A stretch of DNA of 5,550 bases from Chitinophagia bacterium (GTDB lineage: Bacteria > Bacteroidota > Bacteroidia > Chitinophagales > Chitinophagaceae), in NCBI GenBank assembly GCA_010027295.1, contig RGVM01000206.1, positions 1 through 5,550 on the forward strand, written 5' to 3'. This document shows positions 1 through 5,550 of this stretch, piece by piece. Under the pieces are notes generated by a model. That model was not told where the DNA came from and did not search any database. It worked only from the letters and a program-made list of their open reading frames with translations. How positions within the stretch are numbered: the stretch's first letter is position 1; each line of letters starts with the position of its first letter. The position numbers were made by a program, and so were the translations under genes.

Positions 1-1793
1 AGGAGTCCCAAGACGCGAGACGGTCCCTGGGCGGGCCGTTCGGACAGATAGGCCATCAGGCCGGTGAGGAGCTCCCTGTAGGGAATCAACGCCCGGCTTG
101 CCATTTGATGCAGATGCCTTCGCAGGGAGGCGACGTCTCCGATCCCCGCCCATTCCCGGGAAGCGAGGATCTGTTGGAGAAAGGCGTCCGAGACGCCACC
201 CGCAGCGGATGGCAACTGCCTCGAGGACGTGGACTGAGGTGGTACCTCATCGGGTGCGTCCTTCGCAAGAAGGTCCCGCAGCAGTGCCGGGAACCGGTCC
301 GGGACCTGCAGCTCCCGGGCGGCGACGCGAGCCGCCAGTGGTTCCAACAGGGTCTCGTATCCGAGACCCAGCCCGGCTGCGATCCGGCGCAGGATCGTCC
401 TGAGTTGCGACGCTTCGGTGATGGCTGCCAGGTCGGTCCTACGGAGGGCCGACGACCCATCCCGAAGGAACCGACCGGACGACGCCCCGTCGGTTCGCCA
501 GGATGCCCTTTCCGCCGTCAGCTTTCGAAGCCTGTCGACGAGGATGGCGGCCGCCGGGAGAGGCGGACTGTCCAGCACCGAGGCCACGCGCATGAGAAGT
601 TCCTCATATGGGATACCCTCCGCCTCTGCGTAAGTCTTCAACCGGACACGCAGGGTATTGAGGTCAGGTATGCCCCCCTTGTCATCCGTCGCCAGGCGTA
701 TGACATCCACCACCGCAGGGTCGAGCGACGCCTTGCCGGTTACGGGCACATTCTCCGAACCGGATTCGGGGCCCGGCATATCCTGAGCGACAATCCTTCG
801 AAGACGTTCCAGGAACGCTGCAGAAACCGGGAACGGGGGGTTATCCAGGGAGGCGGCCACCGCCGCGAGGAGCCGTCCGTAGGGCATCCCCTGCTCCCGG
901 GCCAACGCCTGCAACTCCGCACGCAGGGTCTTGAGGTCGGGGATGCGTCCCCTACCTTCCGCCCATCGGAAGACATCTTCCACCGCCTGGCCTAACGAGC
1001 CCGCACTTTCTGCGGACACCTCATCCATCGGCGATGCCATGCCGGGCTGGTCTTGGGCGATTACCCTTCGAAGACGTTCCAGTAACGCAGTAGAAACGGG
1101 AAGCGGGGGCCGGTCCAGGTTTGCGGACAGGGCTGCGAGGAATCGTCCGTAAGGGATCCCCTGCTTCCTGGCCACCGACTGTAGCTCCGTTCGAAGGGTC
1201 TTGAGGTCGGGTATTCGCCCCCTGCCTTCCGCCCATCGGAAGACATCCTCCACCGCCATGTCCACCGAGCCCGCACTTCCTGCGGACACCTCATCCATCC
1301 GCGATGCCAAGCCAGGCTGGTCTTGAGCGATGACCTTTCGGAGTCGTTCCCGGAAAGCTGCCGATACAGGAACGGGTGGGCGGTCCAGGCTAGCGGCGAC
1401 AGCTGCGATTAGCCGTCCGTACGGTATGGCCTTCCGTTGGGCCAGGCTCTGCAGATGGGTGCGCAAGGTCGGATGGTCGGCCAGGGCCTCCGAGGAAAGA
1501 TAGACTTCGCGCAGGGTTCCTTCGTCCAGCACACCCTGGGATGCCGTCCGGGTGCGTGCTTCGGCAGTATCCGGGACCCGGAGGATGTCCTCCGCGTAAA
1601 TCTTGCGCAGGAGTTCGATGAACCGTGAGGATAGCGGCAGCGGGGGCATGGCGACCGACTCGAGGATCCTCCGGAGGAGGTCCTCGTAGCGGATATGGTG
1701 CTTCAGGCCCATGCGCCGCAGGTGCATGCGGAGGAAGGCCTCGTTGGTGATGGCGTTGAGGTCGGTGGAGGTGTATATCTCGAGGGTGATCTC
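1..1793 (-). repeat. Seven tandem 83-93-residue coding repeats in the tape measure protein
   Basis: Approximate units: 1793-1527, 1526-1257, 1256-987, 986-714, 713-465, 464-186 and 185-1 (cut by the window). The Leu-Arg anchor Leu falls at residues 450, 539, 629, 719, 810, 893 and 986, giving spacings of 89, 90, 90, 91, 83 and 93. In all seven the Tyr of a YxxLL/YxxFL/YxxLI motif lies exactly 15 residues after that Leu (465, 554, 644, 734, 825, 908, 1001). Most units continue with a Pro-rich turn (PPLP, PPVP, PPFP) and an LLRKI- or LERLRRV-type helix. Units 1, 6 and 7 are the most divergent, and the middle ones the most alike. The sequence suggests helical hairpins joined by Pro-rich turns. 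I do not recognise the unit as a named domain. Confidence 0.9.
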
Positions 1794-3080
1794 GTCCACC
1801 GAGCGCTTCACGCGTATATCGGTCTGGTTGATGGGCCTCATCTTGCGCTGCGTCTCGAGATAGACGTTGGAGACCCAGTCGAGGAGTTCCTTCTTGTCGG
1901 GCACGGCCCTTTCGAAGAAGAATCGGATGTCGGGGGAGGACAGGTTGTCGAGGATGCGGCGCCTGACCCGCTCGCTCCTGCCAAGGTCGAGGATGGCGTC
2001 CTCGAGAGAAGGCAGTTCTTCCATGACAAGGCCTCTGAAGAGTCGTACGAGTTCCGTGAGCATGCTCCGGGACCGGTATCGCTCCAAATGGCCGGTGAGG
2101 AGGAAGGACCGGAATTCGGCGATGCCCTCGGAATGGATGGCTGTGGTGTCGCCCGACTGCACAGAAGTAGATGGCTCTGCACCCATTTCCGGGCGGCCCT
2201 GCTGAGGCGATGGGCCGGGTGTCCGGACAGGCATGCGATCCGGCGAAGGCCTTCCCCATCGTCCCTCCTTGGTGTGCAGGGTACGGAAGCGTTGGAAAAC
2301 GTCGGAGAGGCCGGTGAAGGGGGTGGCCTTCTGCAGGAGGCTGAGCGGATTTCGAGGGTCTGGGGCTTGCATCCGCGTGCCCTTTTCGGTCGTTTCAGTC
2401 TCGAGGAGGTCGGACAGGAGGATATAGCGGATGGCATCTCGCGAGGCTTCCCTACCCAGTGCATGGGCCGAGAGCCGGATGGCGGCTTCCACAAGTCTGA
2501 GTGCATCGGCGTCGGTGAGAGTGCTCCAGGTGGGATGGACCTTCTTCCAGAGAGGCACCAGGTCTTTCGTTTCTACATGGCCGAGCCAGCGTCTGATCTT
2601 CACGGGGTCGTGGCGCAGGCTGTCGAAGAGCGGACGGAGAGAGCGGAGGTCGCCGCGCAGCAGACGGGCCGCCACCTGCCGGATGGAGGTACCCTGCGAA
2701 GGTGCCCACCAGGGCAGCCGACCGTGGTGGACGAAGTACTCGAGGAGGCGCAGGTCGCGTGTGCGGGGGTCGACATCGAGCATGCGGGCCACGGAAGGCA
2801 ACCGACCCTGTGAGGCCAGCTGTCGGTGGAGTTCGTCAAGGACACGGCGGATGAGGGTGTCGCCCAGCTCGTCGATGTCGATCACCCCAACGTCCAGTTC
2901 AATCCTGTCAATCCGGATGTGCAGATCTTCCGGGATCAGTTCCGACAGGAGCCGGTCCAGGTCTTCGAAGAGGCTGGAAGACTGCAGCTCGGAGATACGC
3001 CGGGAGAAGCCGGGATAGCTCTGCTCGTCGGGGATGTCGAATGCGAATACCTGGCGGTGGATGATGTGCTTGCCGCTCAT
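1..3080 (-). CDS. Contractile injection system tape measure protein (CIS_TMP / Afp14-like), partial (C-terminus beyond the window)
   Basis: Probable tape measure protein, which sets tube and sheath length during assembly of an eCIS particle. The ATG at 3078-3080 lies in an ATGA overlap with the baseplate gene. I checked every codon down to base 3 and found no stop, so 1026 residues are visible and the C-terminus is missing. The start (MSGKHIIHRQVFAFDI) and 'LHIRIDRIELDVGVIDIDEL' (about 49-68) match the CIS_TMP N-terminal pattern. 'YFVHHGRLPWWAP' at 115-127 is the family's F-x3-G-x-LPWWA motif. A related 'FLLTGHL' at 326-332 opens a duplicated module. Residues about 270-310 form a Pro/Gly/Ser-rich linker, probably disordered. 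From about residue 430 to the window edge there are seven 83-93-residue repeats rich in Leu, Ala and Arg. No signal peptide or membrane helix is seen. The C-terminal conserved segment I expect for this family (NAGL-type hydrophobic motif) is not reached. The family varies widely in length, and more than 1026 residues is within range. Antisense ORFs here are codon-register mirrors. Confidence 0.85.
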   Translation of the reverse strand, partial: MSGKHIIHRQVFAFDIPDEQSYPGFSRRISELQSSSLFEDLDRLLSELIPEDLHIRIDRIELDVGVIDIDELGDTLIRRVLDELHRQLASQGRLPSVARMLDVDPRTRDLRLLEYFVHHGRLPWWAPSQGTSIRQVAARLLRGDLRSLRPLFDSLRHDPVKIRRWLGHVETKDLVPLWKKVHPTWSTLTDADALRLVEAAIRLSAHALGREASRDAIRYILLSDLLETETTEKGTRMQAPDPRNPLSLLQKATPFTGLSDVFQRFRTLHTKEGRWGRPSPDRMPVRTPGPSPQQGRPEMGAEPSTSVQSGDTTAIHSEGIAEFRSFLLTGHLERYRSRSMLTELVRLFRGLVMEELPSLEDAILDLGRSERVRRRILDNLSSPDIRFFFERAVPDKKELLDWVSNVYLETQRKMRPINQTDIRVKRSVDEITLEIYTSTDLNAITNEAFLRMHLRRMGLKHHIRYEDLLRRILESVAMPPLPLSSRFIELLRKIYAEDILRVPDTAEARTRTASQGVLDEGTLREVYLSSEALADHPTLRTHLQSLAQRKAIPYGRLIAAVAASLDRPPVPVSAAFRERLRKVIAQDQPGLASRMDEVSAGSAGSVDMAVEDVFRWAEGRGRIPDLKTLRTELQSVARKQGIPYGRFLAALSANLDRPPLPVSTALLERLRRVIAQDQPGMASPMDEVSAESAGSLGQAVEDVFRWAEGRGRIPDLKTLRAELQALAREQGMPYGRLLAAVAASLDNPPFPVSAAFLERLRRIVAQDMPGPESGSENVPVTGKASLDPAVVDVIRLATDDKGGIPDLNTLRVRLKTYAEAEGIPYEELLMRVASVLDSPPLPAAAILVDRLRKLTAERASWRTDGASSGRFLRDGSSALRRTDLAAITEASQLRTILRRIAAGLGLGYETLLEPLAARVAARELQVPDRFPALLRDLLAKDAPDEVPPQSTSSRQLPSAAGGVSDAFLQQILASREWAGIGDVASLRRHLHQMASRALIPYRELLTGLMAYLSERPAQGPSRVLGL
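846..1385 (-). repeat. Recently duplicated 270-bp coding unit (two adjacent copies)
   Basis: Two adjacent 90-codon segments, 1385-1116 and 1115-846, each begin with Asp-Arg-Pro-Pro. They agree at about 70 of 90 residues by hand count, including an unbroken identical stretch from AVEDVFRWAEG to IPDLKTLR. At DNA level they remain direct repeats at a 270-bp offset: bases 955-977 are identical to 1225-1247, and 1010-1029 to 1280-1299. The flanking units are clearly more diverged, so these two copies look like the youngest duplication in the array. Confidence 0.88.
1899..2747 (-). repeat. Diverged duplication of a CIS_TMP module (two copies about 210 residues apart)
   Basis: Copy 1 is residues 112-183 (2747-2532) and copy 2 is residues 320-394 (2123-1899). 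Both run in the same order: an F-x3-G-x-L motif (FVHHGRL / FLLTGHL), an ARLLRG / VRLFRG helix, an IRRWL / RRRIL helix, and a closing WKKVHP / FFERAVP. The distance from the motif Gly to the closing Pro is 63 and 64 residues. Copy 2 lacks the PWWA that follows the motif in copy 1. The Pro-rich linker (about 270-310) lies between the copies. Confidence 0.7.
3077..3080 (-). promoter_or_regulatory. ATGA stop/start overlap (translational coupling)
   Basis: The TGA of the baseplate gene (3077-3079) and the ATG of the tape measure gene (3078-3080) share bases as ATGA. The only Shine-Dalgarno-like string nearby is GAGGT (complement of 3097-3101), 16 bases before the ATG, which is farther than usual. 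The downstream gene is therefore probably translated by termination-reinitiation or in a lineage that depends little on Shine-Dalgarno sites. This keeps the two structural proteins on one message. The overlap is seen directly; coupling is inferred. Confidence 0.8.
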
Positions 3081-5550
3081 GTGGCCGACGGATGTGACCT
3101 CAGGCCGGCCAGTGTCTGGATCATGCCGAGCGAGAGCATGTCAATGTCCCGGAGGATGGACTGTGGCTTTGCCTTGGCAGCGAGCCAGCGTTGGTAGAGG
3201 TCCTCGAAGGCAGCTAGGCTGACCGGGTCGAGCCAGTAAATCCTTGCGTCGAAATGTGCGGGCAGGTTCTCCAGGACCAGCCGGCGTAAGAGTGCCTGGA
3301 ATTCATCATTCTGGAAACGGACGGGCCAGTCGGGGAGGATGAAGCTGACGGTATTGGAGAAGGGGAAGTCGGCGGGCATGTCGAGCCGCTGGTTGCCGGA
3401 GGCGGTGACTTCCAGCACCTGGGAGAGGGGGATTTCCCGCGCCAGGATGCGGGCGAGGTAGGCCACGGCATCGGTGATGGCGCGCTGGGCCTGGGCCCGG
3501 GATGGGAAGTCCTCCGCGAGTCGGGCCACGGGCTGGTGGTTGCTGTCGTGGAGGAGCACTTCGAAACGGGTATCCTCCGCATCGGCGATGATGCCAAAGG
3601 TCTCCTCCCGGCTACCGATGAGTGGTATCTCCTGGGCGATGAGGTTCTGCGCCTCCATCGAGCCCGGGAAGTACCCGGTGATGTAGATGTTGCCCTTATC
3701 GTTGAGGATATTGAAGGTGAAGAGCACTGGCTCGAGGGGGCGCAGGAGGATATGTTCCACCATATGGAACCCTTCGGAATCCCTGTCGATGGCGGAAATC
3801 CGCTGACGCAGCCTGTCGAGCTGGACGAGGCATTCCGTGAGGTCGGCGTTCTCGTATAGCAGCGCATCGGTGGCCCTGTCGGGCATGCGCATGATCAGGT
3901 GGTGGCGTGCCTTGCCTTCGCGCCTCGTGGCTACAACCCTGATGGTGCGGGGGTTTGAGATGTTGGAGAAGAGGTATGGGATGAAGTCCACGCCCTGTTG
4001 CGGGAATCGTACCTCCGAGGCGCCGAGAGTGCCGGATGCAGGCCGGATGACGGTAATCGGGGTTTCGGGACCGTTGGATGACAATGTTTCCTCTACCCAC
4101 TCCACATCGTCGCCGCCCTCTGCGGCAGTCATCGCCATGGCGTCCATGAGGGCTTTGGAGAGGGCCCGCCTTCCGGGCTTTCTGATGTCGAGGAGCAGTG
4201 CGATCTTCTTCTCGAGTGTGGATACGTTCTGGGTATCCCAGGTCTCGGATGAGCGATAGTCGAAAGCCCTGTTGCGCTGTGTGCCGAGTTCCGTGACATG
4301 GCGCAGGAAACGGATCTTGGCGCTTATGATGTCGGCCTCCACGCCGTCGCGGCTCACGGAAGTGTCCTGCAGGGCGTTCTTGCGCAGGATCTCGGCCTCG
4401 AACTGTTCGCTGAAGCGCGCCATCAGGTGGTCGAGGATGCGGTTGCGGCGACTATGGCGTTGGCTGCCGTCGTTGGCCAACTCGTGCAGCCGGGTCTCGA
4501 GTGCGGCCCTGTCCTCGAAGAGCAGTTCGTCGAAGAAGGGGATGTCGGTGGGAAGCTGCGTGTAGTAGGTGGTATTGTCCTCGCCGATGGAGAGGAGCTT
4601 ACGCATGTTGGCTAGCTGGGCGAGGTGGTTGGCGACGATTTGTTCGAAAAAGGTGAGGTAGGCACGCAGCTGCTTCGACTGGGCCCTCCGCTCTCCGGAG
4701 GCCGTCTGCTGGACCTGACTGTACTCACCCAATCCGTAGATGGCCGGGAACTCGTTGTGTATCGAGTAGTGCCGCAGGATCTCCTCCGGCTTGAAGCGTC
4801 CCTTCGGCAACTGGTTGCGGTACTGGATACGCCCGAGATACTGGCTCCGCCGGGAGGCCGTCTCGAAATCGAGCAGCTGCTGTGTGGTGAGGGGGTCCAC
4901 CTCCACCTGCAGGCTGTTCTTGATCAGCCGGATCCCGATGCCGTCGGGCTCCATCAGGTTTCTGAATTCAATGACGGGATAGTCGTCTGAGGAGAAGGCT
5001 ATCTGGTCGCCGCGCACCGGCAGTCCCTTCCGGTACACTTGTAGTTCAACCACCGACTTCACGCCTGGTATGCGGCTGATGATGTCGCGCATCCGGGACA
5101 CGTAGACTGAGTCGGACTTCGGTAGTAGCTCCTCCTTCCGGATGAGGCCGTGCAAGGGCTTCGGGCCCGAGAACACTTCGTCTGGGGGCAGGCCGTCGCG
5201 GATGAGGTCGTAGGGGTTGCTGAAGGAGACCTCGGGGTTCACGTATGCGTCCAGCTCCGCGAAGATGCGGGAGAGGACGAACTCCCCTATGGCGTCGACG
5301 TCTATGAGCACGGTCCCCGAGACGCTCAGGGGTACGGCCTCCAGGAGCTTGATCCGTCCGATGTCGCAGCCCAGATTTCGGTGCCTGAGGAAGAGTTCGG
5401 TGATCTCGTCGGAGAGCTGCTGCCTGTCGGCGGGCTGGAGGTCGTCTCGGCTCTGTACGAGGATCTCGAGCAGTCCCTTGTAGGCCCCCGACTCGTCCTG
5501 CACGGGGTTCACCCATACGTTCTTGACGCCACGGACGCGGTCGATGATGA
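3077..5550 (-). CDS. Baseplate J / Afp12-like eCIS baseplate protein, partial (N-terminus beyond the window)
   Basis: Large baseplate wedge component of an extracellular contractile injection system, expected to join the tube and sheath to the tail tip. The frame is open from the window edge to a TGA at 3077-3079, about 823 codons. The GTG at 5510-5512 is not the start: the codons before it (IIDRVRGVKNVWV) continue the fold. Numbering that GTG as 1, the first 100 residues fit the C-terminal Baseplate_J pattern: a 'GVKNVWV' strand, a 'G-Y-K-G-L' turn, a 'RHRNLG' element and an 'LDAYVNP' helix end. A second 'IISRIPGVKSV' follows at 144-154. The extension carries motifs I associate with eCIS baseplate proteins: HYSIHNEFPAIYGLG (248-262), RRAQSKQL...YLTFFEQ (275-291), RRNRILDHLMARFSE (355-369), FHMVEHILLRPL (582-593), ILPDWPVRFQNDEF (725-738), LPAHFDARIYWLD (750-762) and FEDLYQRWL (769-777). 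Residues 648-686 loosely recall a YegP/DUF1508-like strand-helix unit (weak). No signal peptide or membrane segment is visible in this part. The stop overlaps the tape measure start. Confidence is high for an eCIS baseplate protein, lower for Afp12 rather than Afp11 as the closest equivalent. Confidence 0.85.
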   Translation of the reverse strand, partial: IIDRVRGVKNVWVNPVQDESGAYKGLLEILVQSRDDLQPADRQQLSDEITELFLRHRNLGCDIGRIKLLEAVPLSVSGTVLIDVDAIGEFVLSRIFAELDAYVNPEVSFSNPYDLIRDGLPPDEVFSGPKPLHGLIRKEELLPKSDSVYVSRMRDIISRIPGVKSVVELQVYRKGLPVRGDQIAFSSDDYPVIEFRNLMEPDGIGIRLIKNSLQVEVDPLTTQQLLDFETASRRSQYLGRIQYRNQLPKGRFKPEEILRHYSIHNEFPAIYGLGEYSQVQQTASGERRAQSKQLRAYLTFFEQIVANHLAQLANMRKLLSIGEDNTTYYTQLPTDIPFFDELLFEDRAALETRLHELANDGSQRHSRRNRILDHLMARFSEQFEAEILRKNALQDTSVSRDGVEADIISAKIRFLRHVTELGTQRNRAFDYRSSETWDTQNVSTLEKKIALLLDIRKPGRRALSKALMDAMAMTAAEGGDDVEWVEETLSSNGPETPITVIRPASGTLGASEVRFPQQGVDFIPYLFSNISNPRTIRVVATRREGKARHHLIMRMPDRATDALLYENADLTECLVQLDRLRQRISAIDRDSEGFHMVEHILLRPLEPVLFTFNILNDKGNIYITGYFPGSMEAQNLIAQEIPLIGSREETFGIIADAEDTRFEVLLHDSNHQPVARLAEDFPSRAQAQRAITDAVAYLARILAREIPLSQVLEVTASGNQRLDMPADFPFSNTVSFILPDWPVRFQNDEFQALLRRLVLENLPAHFDARIYWLDPVSLAAFEDLYQRWLAAKAKPQSILRDIDMLSLGMIQTLAGLRSHPSAT

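Noticed and set aside
105..995. Plus-strand open frame (296 codons) opposite the repeat array
   Set aside because: This is the same codon-register mirror effect. Its stop at 993-995 is a TTA leucine codon of the tape measure gene, and its apparent repeats are the antisense of the real ones.
846..1385. Direct repeats as an insertion sequence, CRISPR or attachment site
   Set aside because: The period is 270 bp, in frame, within a continuous coding sequence and with codon-level conservation. There are no inverted ends, spacers or transposase.
1390..2259. Minus-strand open frame (289 codons) in another frame inside the tape measure gene
   Set aside because: The translation is Arg/Pro/His-rich and lacks motifs. 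The overlapping frame has clear CIS_TMP features and is open over the whole region.
1695..2813. Long plus-strand open frame (372 codons) opposite the tape measure gene
   Set aside because: It is in exact codon register with the minus-strand gene, so it would be interrupted only by Leu TTA/CTA or Ser TCA codons, which are rare here. Its stop at 2811-2813 is simply a TCA serine codon. No family motif is recognisable.
3097..3101. Shine-Dalgarno-like GAGGT for the tape measure gene
   Set aside because: It lies 16 bases before the ATG, farther than a normal ribosome binding site. The ATGA overlap explains translation better.
5510..5512. GTG as the start codon of the baseplate gene
   Set aside because: The frame stays open to the window edge, and the residues before it (IIDRVRGVKNVW) complete a Baseplate_J-type strand, so the GTG is an internal valine.

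Overview
The window is one solid block of minus-strand coding sequence: two long genes that overlap by 4 bp and both run off the window. I read them as two consecutive structural genes of an extracellular contractile injection system (eCIS; the Afp / PVC / MAC type of phage-tail-like particle). No intergenic space of any size, RNA gene, mobile element, CRISPR or plus-strand gene is supported.

Layout, in transcription order (right to left). (1) 5550 to 3077: the C-terminal 823 or so codons of a large baseplate protein. It begins inside a Baseplate_J (gp6-like) fold and continues into a long extension whose motifs match the Afp12-like baseplate proteins of eCIS clusters. (2) 3080 to 1: the first 1026 codons of a tape measure protein of the CIS_TMP (Afp14-like) family. 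It starts at an ATG overlapping the previous stop codon, and no stop codon occurs before the window ends. Baseplate protein followed by tape measure protein is the expected eCIS order. By that order, a further baseplate J gene should lie to the right of the window. The end of the tape measure gene, and probably an Afp15-like AAA+ ATPase, should lie to the left.

The most unusual content is in the tape measure gene. Its visible C-terminal 600 residues are seven tandem repeats of 83 to 93 residues (the seventh cut by the window edge). In every one, a Leu-Arg anchor lies exactly 15 residues before a Tyr. Two consecutive 90-residue units are about 78% identical and still match at the DNA level, so the array has expanded recently. 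The N-terminal part also carries an older duplication of a roughly 70-residue module.

Organism: the DNA is GC-rich (about 60% by eye). Leu TTA/CTA and Ser TCA codons are rare, while Arg AGG and Ile ATA are used regularly. This fits a GC-rich member of several eCIS-bearing groups (Bacteroidota relatives, Chloroflexi, methanogenic archaea). The sequence alone does not decide which. All family assignments rest on motif recognition by eye, not on a search.
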